A stretch of DNA of 46,782 nt from Roseomonas sp. 18066 (GCF_902706185.1 NZ_CACSJM010000030.1:1-46782); one strand, 5' to 3'; counted from the first letter of the stretch, positions 1 through 10,595 are shown. Numbers and translations are program-made. Notes: a model not told the origin generated them from the sequence alone.

Positions 1-2
1 GT

Positions 3-395
3 CCCACCGGCCTCCCCTCCCCCCGCTTCGAGGCCGCGGGCATCCAGACCATTGCCGCCGGCCCGGAAAACGGGCTGGCCCAGGCGCCCGGCTGCTCGCA
101 GTCGGCGCCGCTGTTCCGCTCCACCATGCCGCGTCTAGTGGCGTGGCAGGGGGCGCCGCTGCGCGGACAGGCCGTCGGCCAGACCAAGGGACGGCCGGAA
201 GGCCCGACCGACAGCCAGGGCCGGCCGCTTCCCGGGCCGGGCGCGCAGAACGGCATCCCGCCGGCCCTGCCGCCGGGCGCCGCGGACCCGGCCACCACGC
301 CGGCGATGCACCAGGCGGTGCATCTCTGCCTGGTGGAGCGCTTCTCGCCGCGCCAGCCGCTGGGCGGGGCGTCGCGGGCCGTCTACCGGCTGTGA
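3..395 (+). CDS. Hypothetical protein, 3' part only
   Basis: An open frame enters from the left edge and runs without a stop to a TGA at 393-395, giving about 130 residues of a protein whose start lies outside the window. It is rich in Pro, Gly and Ala and ends SRAVYRL. No domain is recognised. Support for reading it as a gene comes from its continuous openness to the edge and from a strong hairpin plus T-run terminator beginning 20 nt after the stop. In such GC-rich DNA long spurious frames are common, so the call is only moderate. Confidence 0.5.
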   Translation, partial: PTGLPSPRFEAAGIQTIAAGPENGLAQAPGCSQSAPLFRSTMPRLVAWQGAPLRGQAVGQTKGRPEGPTDSQGRPLPGPGAQNGIPPALPPGAADPATTPAMHQAVHLCLVERFSPRQPLGGASRAVYRL

Positions 396-414
396 CGCTG
401 CCACCGACCTGAAC

Positions 415-452
415 AGGCCGGGCCCTCCCGCGCAGGGGGTGCCCGGCCTTTT
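415..452 (+). terminator. Rho-independent terminator
   Basis: A perfect 8-bp stem, GGCCGGGC at 416-423 pairing with GCCCGGCC at 441-448, is followed directly by TTTT. It ends the transcript of the truncated gene at the left edge. Confidence 0.75.
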
Positions 453-813
453 CATGCCCGCCCGCCGGCGATGAAGAAGCGGTGACACGCCGGCGCGCGC
501 GCAGGGCGATCGCGCCGGCCGCGTGCCGGGACGCGCGGGAGAGCGCCGGAAAAACCCCCGCCCCGGCAATGAATCGCCGGCAAAAGCCTGGCGCGGCTCG
601 GATTTCGGGGCAGAATGGCCAGGCTTGGCTCGGGGCTGCCCTGCACGCAGTGCCGGGGTCCTGTGGCGGAAAGGCTCGCTTTTTGCCGCGGGCCATCCTA
701 TCTGTGCGCCGCAACAAGCCGCCCGGCCCGCCCGACCCGAACTCCGCCGCACCTCTGCGGAGGGGTCGCCGGGCTTTCAGCACAGGCGGCGCAGCTTCGG
801 AACTGCCCGCCCT
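453..813. other. Gene-free leader region of typA
   Basis: About 360 nt with no supported gene. It contains GC-rich hairpin potential (for example around 751-770) but no convincing -35/-10 pair and no clear Shine-Dalgarno sequence directly before the typA ATG. Frames that cross it upstream of typA have no protein-like composition. Confidence 0.5.
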
Positions 814-2643
814 ATGGAATTGCGCAACGTCGCCATCATCGCCCACGTCGACCATGGTAAAACGACGCTGGTCGACAATCTGCTGAAGCAGGCCGGCGCC
901 TTCCGCGCCAACCAGGCCGTGGCCGAGCGCGCCATGGACCGGAACGACCTGGAGCGGGAGCGCGGCATCACCATCCTGGCCAAGTCCACCGCGGTGGAAT
1001 GGAAGGGTGTGAAGATCAACATCGTCGACACGCCGGGCCACGCCGACTTCGGTGGCGAGGTGGAGCGCATCCTGTCGATGGTGGACGGCGCCATCGTGCT
1101 GTGCGACGCCGCCGAGGGCCCGCTGCCGCAGACCAAGTTCGTGCTCACCAAGGCGCTGGCCCGTGGCCTGAAGCCGATCGTGGTGATCAACAAGGTCGAC
1201 CGCCAGGACGCCCGCGCCGACGAGGTGCTGAACGAGGTGTTCGACCTCTTCGCCGCGCTGGGCGCGACGGATGAGCAGCTCGACTTCCACACCATGTTCG
1301 CCTCCGGCCGCCAGGGCTGGGCCGATCTGACGCTGGACGGGGCCCGCAAGGACCTGTCGCCGATGTTCGACCTGATCCTGAGCCACGTGCCGCAGCCGAC
1401 CGTCGACGTGAACGCGCCCTTCGCGATGAACGCGACGATCCTGGAGGCCGACAACTTCCTCGGCCGCATCCTGACCGGCCGCATCGAGCAGGGCGTCGCC
1501 CGCACGAACATGCCGGTCCGCGTCATGCGCCAGGACGGCTCGATCGTCGAGACCGGCCGCCTGACCAAGCTGATGACCTTCTCGGGCCTGGACCGCGTGC
1601 CGGTCGACGAGGTGCAGGCGGGCGACATCTGCGCCATCGCCGGCCTGTCGGAAGCCACCATCCCCGACACCATCGCCTCCCCCGAGGTGACCGAGCCGCT
1701 GCCGGCGATCCCCATCGATCCGCCGACCCTGTCGATGACCTTCCGCATCAATGACGGCCCGCTGGGCGGCCGCGAGGGCAAGAAGGTCACGTCGCGCCAG
1801 ATCCGCGACCGTCTCTTCAAGGAGACGGAAGGCAACGTGGCGATCCGCGTGAAGGTCTCCGAGGAGGTCGACGCCTTCGAGGTGGCCGGCCGCGGCGAGC
1901 TGCAGCTGGGCGTGCTGATCGAGCAGATGCGCCGCGAAGGCTTCGAGCTGACCATCGGCCGCCCGCGCGTGCTGACCCAGGTCAACCCGGAGACCGGTGG
2001 CCGCGAGGAGCCCTTCGAGGAAGCCGTCATCGACGTCGATGAGGAATATTCGGGCGTCGTCGTCGAGAAGATGTCGATCCGCAAGGGCATGATGCAGGAC
2101 ATGCGTCCGTCCGGCGGTGGCAAGGTCCGCCTGACCTTCCACATCCCGTCGCGCGGCCTGATCGGCTACCACGGCGAGTTCATGACCGACACGCGCGGCA
2201 CCGGCATGATGAACCGGCTGTTCCTGGGCTATCAGCCCTGGGTCGGCCCGATCGAGGGTCGCATCAAGGGCAGCCTGATCTCCAACTCCGACGGCGAGGC
2301 GGTGCAGTACGCGCTGTTCTCCCTGCAGGAGCGTGGCACGCTGTTCGTCGACCCCGGCCACAAGGTCTATACCGGCCTGATCCTGGGCGAGCATTCGCGC
2401 GAGAACGACCTCGACGTGAATCCGATCAAGGAGAAGAAGCTGACCAACGTCCGTGCCGCCGGCAAGGACGAGGCCCTGCTGCTGATCCCGCCCCGCCGCA
2501 TGAGCCTGGAGCAGGCGATCGCCTATATCGAGGACGACGAGCTGGTCGAGGTGACCCCCACCGCCGTCCGCCTGCGCAAGCGCTACCTGGACCCGAACGA
2601 GCGCAAGAAGAACTCGCGCCGTTCCGACAGCCAGGCGGCCTGA
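814..2643 (+). CDS. typA: Ribosome-associated GTPase TypA/BipA
   Basis: 609 residues, the usual length of TypA/BipA, a translational GTPase that binds ribosomes and supports assembly and stress or cold adaptation. The G domain shows AHVDHGKT (residues 10-17), the switch region ERERGITI (47-54), DTPGHADF (72-79) and NKVD (126-129). Elongation-factor-like domains II, III and V follow, with the TypA-typical RGLIGYHGEF stretch and a basic C-terminal tail. The frame is open much further upstream, but homology begins at MELRNVAIIAHVDHGKT, so the ATG at 814 is chosen. The 5' neighbour is separated by a terminator, so it is probably transcribed alone. A terminator follows the gene. Confidence 0.97.
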   Translation: MELRNVAIIAHVDHGKTTLVDNLLKQAGAFRANQAVAERAMDRNDLERERGITILAKSTAVEWKGVKINIVDTPGHADFGGEVERILSMVDGAIVLCDAAEGPLPQTKFVLTKALARGLKPIVVINKVDRQDARADEVLNEVFDLFAALGATDEQLDFHTMFASGRQGWADLTLDGARKDLSPMFDLILSHVPQPTVDVNAPFAMNATILEADNFLGRILTGRIEQGVARTNMPVRVMRQDGSIVETGRLTKLMTFSGLDRVPVDEVQAGDICAIAGLSEATIPDTIASPEVTEPLPAIPIDPPTLSMTFRINDGPLGGREGKKVTSRQIRDRLFKETEGNVAIRVKVSEEVDAFEVAGRGELQLGVLIEQMRREGFELTIGRPRVLTQVNPETGGREEPFEEAVIDVDEEYSGVVVEKMSIRKGMMQDMRPSGGGKVRLTFHIPSRGLIGYHGEFMTDTRGTGMMNRLFLGYQPWVGPIEGRIKGSLISNSDGEAVQYALFSLQERGTLFVDPGHKVYTGLILGEHSRENDLDVNPIKEKKLTNVRAAGKDEALLLIPPRRMSLEQAIAYIEDDELVEVTPTAVRLRKRYLDPNERKKNSRRSDSQAA

Positions 2644-2680
2644 GAACGCGGCGCCCCCTTCGGGGGGCGCGCCTGACCGA

Positions 2681-2713
2681 AGCCCGGGGGACCACGTCCC
2701 CCGGGCTTTTTTT
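2681..2713 (+). terminator. Rho-independent terminator of typA
   Basis: A 12-bp perfect stem (AGCCCGGGGGAC at 2681-2692, GTCCCCCGGGCT at 2696-2707) with a 3-nt loop is followed by a run of T to 2713. It lies between typA and the convergent XRE-cupin gene, whose stop codon overlaps the T-run. Confidence 0.9.
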
Positions 2714-3350
2714 ATGTCTCGACGGGGTTGGTGATCCAGACGATGCGGGTCGGCGCGTCGGTCGGGTTGTCGAACATATGCGGCACGGTGGAGGGGAAGC
2801 GGAAGCTGTCGCCCGCCTCCAGCAGATGCGCCTCGTGGTCCAGCCAGAGCCGCAGCGTGCCGGCCAGCACATAGCCCGCCTTCTCGCCCTGGTGCTTGAC
2901 GAAGTCGGCGCCCGAGGAGCCGCCGGCGCTGAGCGTCAGCTCGTAGAGCTCCATCTGCCCCGGCGCGTCGGGCGCCAGGCTTTCCTTCAGCACGCCCGAG
3001 GTGGTCAGCCGCAGCTGCCGGCGATGGCCGCGGCGGACGATGTAGCGCGGCGACGGCCCCTCGGCCCGCTCCTCGAAGAAGAAGGAGATCGGCACCTGCA
3101 GCGCCAGGCTGAGCATGCGCAGCGTCCGCACCGAAGGGGTGGCCAGGCCGCGCTCCAGCTGGCTGATCATGCCGATCGACAGGCTGGCGCGGCGGCCGAG
3201 CTCCTGCAGCGACAGGCCCATATTCTGCCGCAGCAGCCGGACGCTCTCGCCCAGCCGGCGGTCGCTGGCGGCATCGTCGATGGCAGAGGGGCCGGAAATG
3301 GGCGGCGCCGCGGGCGCCACGCCTGCGACGAGGCCTGCCTGATCTTTCAT
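2712..3350 (-). CDS. XRE-family regulator with C-terminal cupin domain
   Basis: 212 residues. An N-terminal helix-turn-helix of the Cro/CI type covers about residues 34-88 (LGESVRLLRQNMGLSLQELG, then SIGMISQLERGLATPS). A cupin barrel covers about 120-205 and includes GYVLAGTLRLWLDHE and EAGDSFRFPSTVPHMF. This architecture, as in PuuR-type proteins, is usual for repressors that sense a small amine, amino acid or sugar-derived ligand in the cupin and control adjacent transport and catabolic genes. The ATG at 3350 is preceded by GGGGAGGAG, a strong ribosome site, which favours it over longer starts. The gene is divergent from the ABC importer operon across a 240-nt gap, so that operon is the likely target. 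The ligand is unknown. Confidence 0.9.
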   Translation of the reverse strand: MKDQAGLVAGVAPAAPPISGPSAIDDAASDRRLGESVRLLRQNMGLSLQELGRRASLSIGMISQLERGLATPSVRTLRMLSLALQVPISFFFEERAEGPSPRYIVRRGHRRQLRLTTSGVLKESLAPDAPGQMELYELTLSAGGSSGADFVKHQGEKAGYVLAGTLRLWLDHEAHLLEAGDSFRFPSTVPHMFDNPTDAPTRIVWITNPVET

Positions 3351-3444
3351 CCGTCCGCTCCTCCCCCCGCCGGGGGCTGCCGTGGCAGTGCGCAAGGGCG
3401 CGCGCTGCCACGATGAAGGTGATTGTCGAGCCGCCACAAGGCGA

Positions 3445-3474
3445 TTGACATCAAGCTTTCATCAGCCTGAACAT
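3445..3474 (+). promoter_or_regulatory. Candidate promoter of the ABC importer operon
   Basis: A perfect TTGACA at 3445-3450 lies in the divergent gap, followed 17-18 nt later by a weak -10 (TGAACA or GAACAT). The region downstream also holds the hairpin TCCCGG-N6-CCGGGA near 3490-3510. No clear operator palindrome for the divergent regulator is seen. Confidence 0.4.
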
Positions 3475-3590
3475 GACGGCAAGAATTTTGATCCCGGTAA
3501 AACCCGGGACCAGGGGAAAGCCTGTGCGGTTTCAAGCCAGCCGGAACACCGGCCGCGGCGCCGCGGCCGGCTGAGCGGGAGACGAAGACC

Positions 3591-5258
3591 ATGACGCAAG
3601 ACGACACCCAGCGTTGGACGCAGCTGCTGGCGCCCACCCGGCGCGGCCTCTTCGCCATCGGCGGCGGCGCGGCCGCGGCGCTGGCCGCCGGGCCCGCCCG
3701 CGCCCAGGGCCGCCCGCCCGAGAAGCCGCGCGGCCAGGTCGTGGTCGGCCTCAGCCAGGAGCCGACCGTGTTCCACCCGCTGATGCCCGGCATCGAGGTG
3801 GACCAGGGCGTCTGGTGGAACCTGTTCAGCACGCTCTGGTACATCGACCCGGACGGCAAGTTCGTGGCCGACCTGGCCGCCGAGATGCCCAGCCAGACCA
3901 ATGGCGGCATTTCCGAGGACGGCCTGGTCTGGAAGATCAAGCTGCGCCGCGACGTGAAGTGGCATGACGGCACCGCCTTCACCGCCGAGGACGTCAAGTT
4001 CACCCTCGACCTGATCAACAACCCGAATTTCCGCGTGCGCAACCGCGTGGGCCACGGGCTGGTCAAGGACATCAAGGTCACCGCCGTCGACGAGATCGAA
4101 TGGCGGATGGACGCGCCCTACGCGCCCTACCTGTCGATCCTGTCGCTGACCTTCATGGTGCCCAAGCACATCCTGTCGACGGCGACCGACCCGAACACCT
4201 CGCCCTTCAACAATGCGCCGATCGGCACCGGCGCCTTCCGCTGGGGCAGCCGCACCGCCGGCGACAATGTCCAGCTGGTGGCCAACCCCGCCTATCATGG
4301 CGCCGGCCCCTATCTGGAGCGGCTGGTCTTCAAGTACATCCCCGACCTGACGGTGATGTACACCCAGTTCCGCACCGGCCAGATCGACTATACCGGCATC
4401 TCCGGCATCAGCCCGAACTTCGCGCGCGAGGCCCAGGCCCTGCGCGGCCGGAAGGTGCATGTGAACCCGACCGCCTCGGTCGAGAGCATCGCGCCCAACC
4501 TCGGCAGCCCGGCCTTCGGCGACAAGGCGGTGCGCCAGGCGCTCTACATGAGCATGAACAAGAAGGCGCTGATCGACGCCATCTATTACGGCCTGCCGAC
4601 GCCGACCGAGAGCTTCCTGCCGGCGCAGTCCTGGGCGATCAACCCCGACCTGCCGAAGCACGAGTTCAACGTGGCGAAGGCGAACGAGACGCTGGAGGCC
4701 GCCGGCTGGAAGCGCGGCGCCGACGGCATCCGGGTCAAGGACGGGGTGAAGCTCGAATTCGCCAATTCCACCACCGCCGGCAACCCGGTGCGCGAGCAGG
4801 CGCAGCAGGTGCTGATGCAGGACTGGAAGGCCGTCGGCGCCGCGATGCGCATCCAGAACATGCCGGCGGCGGTGATCTGGGGCGAGTTCTGGCAGCAGTC
4901 GAAGTTCAGCTCGGTGATGGTCGCCGTGAACTACATGCTGGGCAGCGACCCGGACGTGACGCCGCGCTTCAGCAGCAAGGCGATCCCGGCCAAGGGCGGC
5001 CGCGGCCAGAACACCTTCCAGTTCGAGAACAGCCGGGTCGACGCGCTGCTGGAGACGGGGGCCACCCAGTTCGAGCAGTCGGCGCGCCGCACCACCTACG
5101 GCCAGATCCAGCGCATCATCCGCGACGAGCTGGCGATCCTGCCGATCTTCCAGCAGGTGCTGGTCGAGGGCACCAAGGACGGCCTGACCGGCTTCAAGCC
5201 GAACATCAATACTTCTTCGAATTGCTGGAACGTTCGCGAGTGGTACTGGGCCTCCTAA
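3591..5258 (+). CDS. Family-5 (peptide/opine/nickel-type) ABC transporter substrate-binding protein
   Basis: 555 residues. A twin-arginine-like signal (TRRGLF at residues 16-21, followed by an Ala-rich stretch ending ARAQG near 40) suggests export, probably by Tat. The mature part shows the family hallmark RGQVVVGLSQEPTVFHPL, then LRRDVKWHDGTAFTAEDVKFTLDLI, and the usual two-lobe periplasmic layout. These proteins bind di- and oligopeptides, opines, glutathione or other amides and pass them to inner-membrane permeases. It is the first gene of a five-gene importer operon whose permease and ATPase genes follow with short gaps or overlaps. The substrate cannot be told from sequence. The linked FAD oxidoreductase suggests a secondary-amine or amino-acid-containing compound. 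Confidence 0.93.
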   Translation: MTQDDTQRWTQLLAPTRRGLFAIGGGAAAALAAGPARAQGRPPEKPRGQVVVGLSQEPTVFHPLMPGIEVDQGVWWNLFSTLWYIDPDGKFVADLAAEMPSQTNGGISEDGLVWKIKLRRDVKWHDGTAFTAEDVKFTLDLINNPNFRVRNRVGHGLVKDIKVTAVDEIEWRMDAPYAPYLSILSLTFMVPKHILSTATDPNTSPFNNAPIGTGAFRWGSRTAGDNVQLVANPAYHGAGPYLERLVFKYIPDLTVMYTQFRTGQIDYTGISGISPNFAREAQALRGRKVHVNPTASVESIAPNLGSPAFGDKAVRQALYMSMNKKALIDAIYYGLPTPTESFLPAQSWAINPDLPKHEFNVAKANETLEAAGWKRGADGIRVKDGVKLEFANSTTAGNPVREQAQQVLMQDWKAVGAAMRIQNMPAAVIWGEFWQQSKFSSVMVAVNYMLGSDPDVTPRFSSKAIPAKGGRGQNTFQFENSRVDALLETGATQFEQSARRTTYGQIQRIIRDELAILPIFQQVLVEGTKDGLTGFKPNINTSSNCWNVREWYWAS

Positions 5259-5302
5259 GGGCCCGGTCATCCTCTCTGTCTTGATGAAAGCGTAAGATCC
5301 GA

Positions 5303-6253
5303 ATGGCCCCCTATCTCATCCGGCGCTTCGGTCAGGCGGTGCTGCTGCTCCTGGTGGTTTCCATGATCGGCTTCGCCATCCTGCACCTGGCGCCGGGGGG
5401 GCCGATGGCGCAGTACGCCATCGGCTCCAACATGTCGCAGGAAGACCTCGACCGCATCGCCCAGCAGCTCGGCCTCGACCGGCCCCTGCCGGTGCAATAC
5501 GCGGAATGGCTCTGGCGGATGCTGGGGGGCAATTGGGGCACCTCGTTCCGGGACGGCCAGCCGGTGCTGCATGTCATCGGCTCGCATCTCGGCGCCACGC
5601 TGCAGCTGATGCTGACGGCGACGCTGCTGGCGATCTTCCTGGGCTGCTGGATCGGCATCCTCGGCGCCATCCGCCGCTACTCCGCCTTCGACTACCTGGC
5701 GACGGTGGGCGCCATGGTGGCGCTGTCGATCCCGACCTTCTGGTTCGGCCTGGTCGCCATCTTCGTCTTCTCGGTCGAGCTCGGCTGGCTGCCGGCCGGC
5801 AACCGCGAGACGGTGGGCGACGGCTCGCTGCTCGACATGCTGCACCACCTGATCGCGCCGGCGATGGTGCTGGCCCTCGTCGAGACGGCGATCTGGAGCC
5901 GCTTCATGCGCTCCTCCATGCTCGACGTGGTCGGCCAGGACTATATCCGCACCGCCCGCGCCAAGGGCCTGCCGCGCTGGAAGGTGCTGACCCGCCACGC
6001 CATGCGCAACGCGCTGCTGCCGATGATCACGGTGGCGGGCCTGCAGATGCCGACCCTGCTGGGCGGCGCCCTGGTGACCGAGACGGTCTTCACCTGGCCC
6101 GGCATGGGCCGGCTGTTCCTGGATAGCATCAGCTACCGCGACTACCCGGTGGTGATGGGCATCCTGATGTTCTCGGCGGCGCTGGTGCTGCTCGGCAACC
6201 TGCTGGCCGACATGCTCTACGCGGTGGCCGACCCCCGCATCCGCCTGAGCTGA
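5303..6253 (+). CDS. ABC transporter permease, DppB/OppB type
   Basis: 316 residues, typical of the first permease of family-5 importers. It begins with MAPYLIRRFGQAVLLLLVVSM and includes the N-terminal periplasmic segment with QLGLDRPLPVQY. About six membrane segments follow, together with the cytoplasmic EAA-type loop (DYIRTARAKGLPRWKVLTRH, then NALLPMI) that contacts the ATPase. The start is 44 nt after the binding-protein stop. It pairs with the next permease to form the membrane channel. Confidence 0.93.
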   Translation: MAPYLIRRFGQAVLLLLVVSMIGFAILHLAPGGPMAQYAIGSNMSQEDLDRIAQQLGLDRPLPVQYAEWLWRMLGGNWGTSFRDGQPVLHVIGSHLGATLQLMLTATLLAIFLGCWIGILGAIRRYSAFDYLATVGAMVALSIPTFWFGLVAIFVFSVELGWLPAGNRETVGDGSLLDMLHHLIAPAMVLALVETAIWSRFMRSSMLDVVGQDYIRTARAKGLPRWKVLTRHAMRNALLPMITVAGLQMPTLLGGALVTETVFTWPGMGRLFLDSISYRDYPVVMGILMFSAALVLLGNLLADMLYAVADPRIRLS

Positions 6254-6266
6254 GAGAGAACCGGCC

Positions 6267-7160
6267 ATGAGCAGCACGACCGGCGATTTCGCCGCCCGCG
6301 AGGCGGCCCTGCCCCTGCCGCAGCGCAACACCGCGCTGCGCCGCTTCTGCCGCCACCGCCTGGCCATGGCGGGCGCCATCATCATCGCCATCCTGGTGGT
6401 CGGCTGCTACCTCGGCCCCCTGCTGCTGCCCTTCGACGACACCTTCATCGACATCATGCAGCGCTTCGCGCCGCCCTTGTCGGGGGCGCATCTGCTGGGC
6501 ACCGACGAGCTCGGCCGCGACATGCTGGCGCGCATCATGATGGGTGGGCGGATCTCGCTGGCGGTCGGCTTCACCGCCATGGTGATCAGCATGGGCATCG
6601 GCATCCTGGTCGGCGCCATCGCCGGCTATTACGGCGGCGTCGTCGGCGCGGCGCTGATGCGCTTCGTCGACGCGGTGCTGTGCTTCCCCTCGATCTTCCT
6701 GCTGCTGGCCCTCGCCGCCCTGATCGAGCCCGGCGTCGCCTCCATCACCCTGCTGATCGCGGCCACCGCCTGGATGGATGTGGCGCGCATCGTCGAAGCG
6801 CAGATCCGGTCCTTGCGCGAGCGCGACTTCGCGGTGGCCGCCGAGGCGCTGGGGGCGTCGGACCTGCGCATCGTCTTCCGCGAGCTGGTGCCCAACGCGG
6901 TGGCGCCGATCGTGGTGGCGGCGACGCTGAACGTCGCCAAGGCGATCCTGCTGGAATCCTACATCAGCTATCTCGGCTACGGCATCCAGCCGCCGACGCC
7001 CAGCTGGGGCAACATGCTGAACAACGCGCAGATCTACCTGACCAGCGCGCCCTGGCTGGCGATCCTGCCCGGCCTGTTCATCACGCTCGCGGTGACCAGC
7101 TTCAACTTCCTCGGCGACGGGCTGCGCGACGCGCTCGATCCCCGGATGGAGAACCACTGA
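6267..7160 (+). CDS. ABC transporter permease, DppC/OppC type
   Basis: 297 residues. A cytoplasmic N-terminus is followed by a first membrane segment (AGAIIIAILVVGCYLGPLLL), the conserved LLGTDELGRDMLARIMMGGRISLAVG motif of OppC/DppC proteins, and the EAA loop with AEALGASDLRIVFRELVPN. The gene starts 13 nt after the previous permease and its TGA overlaps the ATG of the ATPase gene as ATGA, a sign of coupled translation. Confidence 0.93.
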   Translation: MSSTTGDFAAREAALPLPQRNTALRRFCRHRLAMAGAIIIAILVVGCYLGPLLLPFDDTFIDIMQRFAPPLSGAHLLGTDELGRDMLARIMMGGRISLAVGFTAMVISMGIGILVGAIAGYYGGVVGAALMRFVDAVLCFPSIFLLLALAALIEPGVASITLLIAATAWMDVARIVEAQIRSLRERDFAVAAEALGASDLRIVFRELVPNAVAPIVVAATLNVAKAILLESYISYLGYGIQPPTPSWGNMLNNAQIYLTSAPWLAILPGLFITLAVTSFNFLGDGLRDALDPRMENH

Positions 7161-8169
7161 TGGCGGGCGAGCTGCTGCTGGAGGTGGACGGCCTCGCGGT
7201 CAGCTTCCGCAGCCGGGGCGCCGTGGCGGATGCGGTCAGCGACGTCTCCTTCAAGCTGCGCCAGGGCGAGACCCTGGCCATGGTCGGCGAGAGCGGCTCC
7301 GGCAAGAGCGTCACGTCCCTCGCCCTGATGCGGCTGCTGCCCGACGCGCCGCAATGCCAGGTGCGCGGCAGCGTCCGCCTCCGCGACAAGGCGGGGACCG
7401 GCATGCTCGACGTGCTGTCGCTGACCGAGCCCGCGATGCAGTCGGTGCGCGGCAACAACATCGCCATGGTGTTCCAGGAGCCGATGACCTCGCTGAACCC
7501 GGTCAAGACGATCGGGGCGCAGATCACCGAGACCATCCGCCTGCACCGCCCGATGCCGGCCCGCGCCGCCGAGGACGAGGCGTTGCGCCTGCTCGACCTG
7601 GTCGGCATCCCGGCGCCGCGCCAGCGCCTGTCGGCCTATCCGCACCAGCTGTCGGGCGGCATGCGGCAGCGGGCGATGATCGCCATGGCGCTGTCCTGCG
7701 AGCCCTCGGTGCTGATCGCCGACGAGCCGACCACGGCGCTCGACGTCACCATCCAGGCGCAGATCCTCGACCTGCTGAAGCGGCTGCAAGAGCAGACCGG
7801 CATGGCGGTGATCTTCATCACCCACAACCTCGGCGTCGTCGCCGAGATCGCCGACCGGGTGATGGTGATGTATTCCGGCCGGGTGGTGGAGCAGGCCGAT
7901 GTGGTGCCGCTCTTCCAGCAGCCGCTGATGCCCTATACCCGCGGCCTGCTGCGCTCGGTCCCCCGGCTGGACCTGGCCGGGCGGCGCAAGGGCGCGCTCT
8001 ACGCCATCCCCGGCAACGTGCCCGACCCGCGCCAGCCGCCGCCGGGCTGCGCCTTCCACCCGCGCTGCGATTCCTTCTCGGACGGGCGCTGCAATGTCGA
8101 GGCGCCGCGGCTGGACACCACCGCCGATGGCCGCCAGGTGCGCTGCCTGCGCTGGCCGGAGTTCGTCGC

Positions 8170-8173
<4 letters not shown>
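7160..8173 (+). CDS. ABC transporter ATP-binding protein, DppD/OppD type
   Basis: 337 residues. Walker A GESGSGKS is at 43-50, the signature is LSGGMRQR, and Walker [13 protein letters not shown] is followed by the switch His in FITHNLGVV. The C-terminal oligopeptide-transporter extension has the Cys-containing [17 protein letters not shown], which in the family often carries an iron-sulfur cluster. Both ends overlap neighbours by 4 nt (ATGA), indicating tight coupling. It hydrolyses ATP to drive the importer together with the next gene product. Confidence 0.95.
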
Positions 8174-9162
<989 letters not shown>

Positions 9163-9192
9163 TTCTTCTTACCTGATTAAGGACGCCCACCC

Positions 9193-10521
9193 ATGTCGCC
9201 TCCCGTCGATCGCATCGCCAGCGATGAGAAGCTGCCGGAGGCGGTCGATGTCGTCGTCATCGGCGCCGGCATCATCGGCGTCGCCGCCGCCTATCACCTG
9301 GCGAAGAAGGGCCGCTCGGTCGCGCTGATCGAGAAGGGCCATGTCGGCGCCGAGCAGTCCAGCCGCAACTGGGGCTGGTGCCGCCAGCAGGGGCGCGACC
9401 GGCACGAGATCCCGCTGGCCCGCGTCGCGCTCGAGATGTGGGGCGGGCTGCATGAGGAGATCGGCGCCGATCTCGGCTTCCGCCGCAAGGGCGTGCTCTG
9501 GGTCTCCAACGACCCGAAGGAGCTGGCCGGCTGGGAGCGCTGGGCCGATGTCGCGCGCGAGCAGCAGGTGCACAGCCGCATGCTGAGCCGCGCCGAGATC
9601 GCCGAGCGGCTGCCGACCCATACCGAAGGCTGGCTGGGCGGCATGGAGACCCCCTCCGACGGCCGCGCCGAGCCCTCGATGGCGGCCCCGGCCCTGGCCA
9701 AGGCGGCGCGCGCCCTGGGCGTGAAGATCCTGCAGAACTGCGCGGCGCGCGGCATGGAGACCAAGGGCGGCGCCATCGACGCCGTGGTCACCGAGCGCGG
9801 CCGCATCCGCACCAGCGCCGTGCTGCTGGCCGGCGGCGCCTGGTCGACGCTGTTCTGCCGCCGCCACGGCATCGACCTGCCCCAGGCCATGGTCACCGGC
9901 ACCGCCTTCAGCACCACCGCCGCGCCGGTGATCACCGAGGGCGGGCTGGGAACCCCCGGCTATTGCATGCGGCGTCGCGAGGATGGCGGCTACACCGTGG
10001 CGCTGCGCGGCCGCGGCACGCTGAACCTGACGCCGGAGGGGCTGCGCTACGCCCGCCAGTTCTGGCCGACCTTCCGCACCCGCGCCGCCAAGCTGAAGAT
10101 CCGCGTCGGCAAGCCCTTCCTCGACGGGCTGATGACCGGCGCCAGCTGGTCCTTCGACAAGGAGACGGTGTTCGAGCGCAACCGCGTGCTGGACCCGGCC
10201 CCCGACATGACCCTGGTCGAGGAGGCGCTGACCATGCTGGGCCAGGCCTATCCGGAGCTGGCGGGCGTCCGCTGCGCCGAGGCCTGGGGCGGCACCATCG
10301 ATTCGACCCCCGACGCGGTGCCGGTGATCTCCGGCGTCGACAAGCTGCGCGGCTTCTACCTGGCGACCGGCTTCAGCGGCCATGGCTTCGGCATCGGCCC
10401 GGCGGCCGGGCGGCTGGCCGCCGACATCGTCACCGGCGACACGCCGGTGGTCGATGCCCACCCCTATCGCTACACGCGGCTGATCGACGGCACCTACCTG
10501 GCCCCGGCCGGCGCTTTGTAA
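9193..10521 (+). CDS. FAD-dependent oxidoreductase, DAO (D-amino acid/glycine oxidase) superfamily
   Basis: 442 residues. The dinucleotide-binding fold is at the N-terminus (VDVVVIGAGIIGVAAAYHLAKKG, GAGIIG at 24-29), followed by an acidic residue in VALIEKG. The segment QSSRNWGWCRQQGRD and a C-terminal FAD motif (FYLATGFSGHGFGIGPAAGRLAAD) are typical of DadA- and sarcosine-oxidase-like enzymes. These oxidise the C-N bond of amino acids, N-alkylated amino acids or Amadori compounds. There is no signal peptide, so it should act in the cytoplasm or on the inner face of the membrane. Its place directly after a complete importer suggests that it oxidises the imported compound. The exact substrate is not predictable. 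Confidence 0.92.
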   Translation: MSPPVDRIASDEKLPEAVDVVVIGAGIIGVAAAYHLAKKGRSVALIEKGHVGAEQSSRNWGWCRQQGRDRHEIPLARVALEMWGGLHEEIGADLGFRRKGVLWVSNDPKELAGWERWADVAREQQVHSRMLSRAEIAERLPTHTEGWLGGMETPSDGRAEPSMAAPALAKAARALGVKILQNCAARGMETKGGAIDAVVTERGRIRTSAVLLAGGAWSTLFCRRHGIDLPQAMVTGTAFSTTAAPVITEGGLGTPGYCMRRREDGGYTVALRGRGTLNLTPEGLRYARQFWPTFRTRAAKLKIRVGKPFLDGLMTGASWSFDKETVFERNRVLDPAPDMTLVEEALTMLGQAYPELAGVRCAEAWGGTIDSTPDAVPVISGVDKLRGFYLATGFSGHGFGIGPAAGRLAADIVTGDTPVVDAHPYRYTRLIDGTYLAPAGAL

Positions 10522-10560
10522 TCGGGCGCGCTCTGAGCGGAAGTTGTTGGCCGGGCGGGC

Positions 10561-10588
10561 TTGTCCCCCCCGGCCGACGGGTCTAGGG
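10561..10588 (+). promoter_or_regulatory. Candidate promoter of the AGE epimerase gene
   Basis: TTGTCC at 10561-10566 is followed after 16 nt by CTAGGG at 10583-10588. The expected start point would fall at or within a base or two of the GTG start codon at 10596, so the mRNA would be leaderless. The -35 lies in the loop of a 7-bp GGCCGGG/CCCGGCC hairpin (10549-10575). Confidence 0.4.
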
Positions 10589-10595
10589 CCGTGGG

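Noticed and set aside
777..2144. Long minus-strand frame opposite typA
   Set aside because: Ser/Arg-rich shadow frame antisense to a clear conserved gene; no homology or ribosome site.
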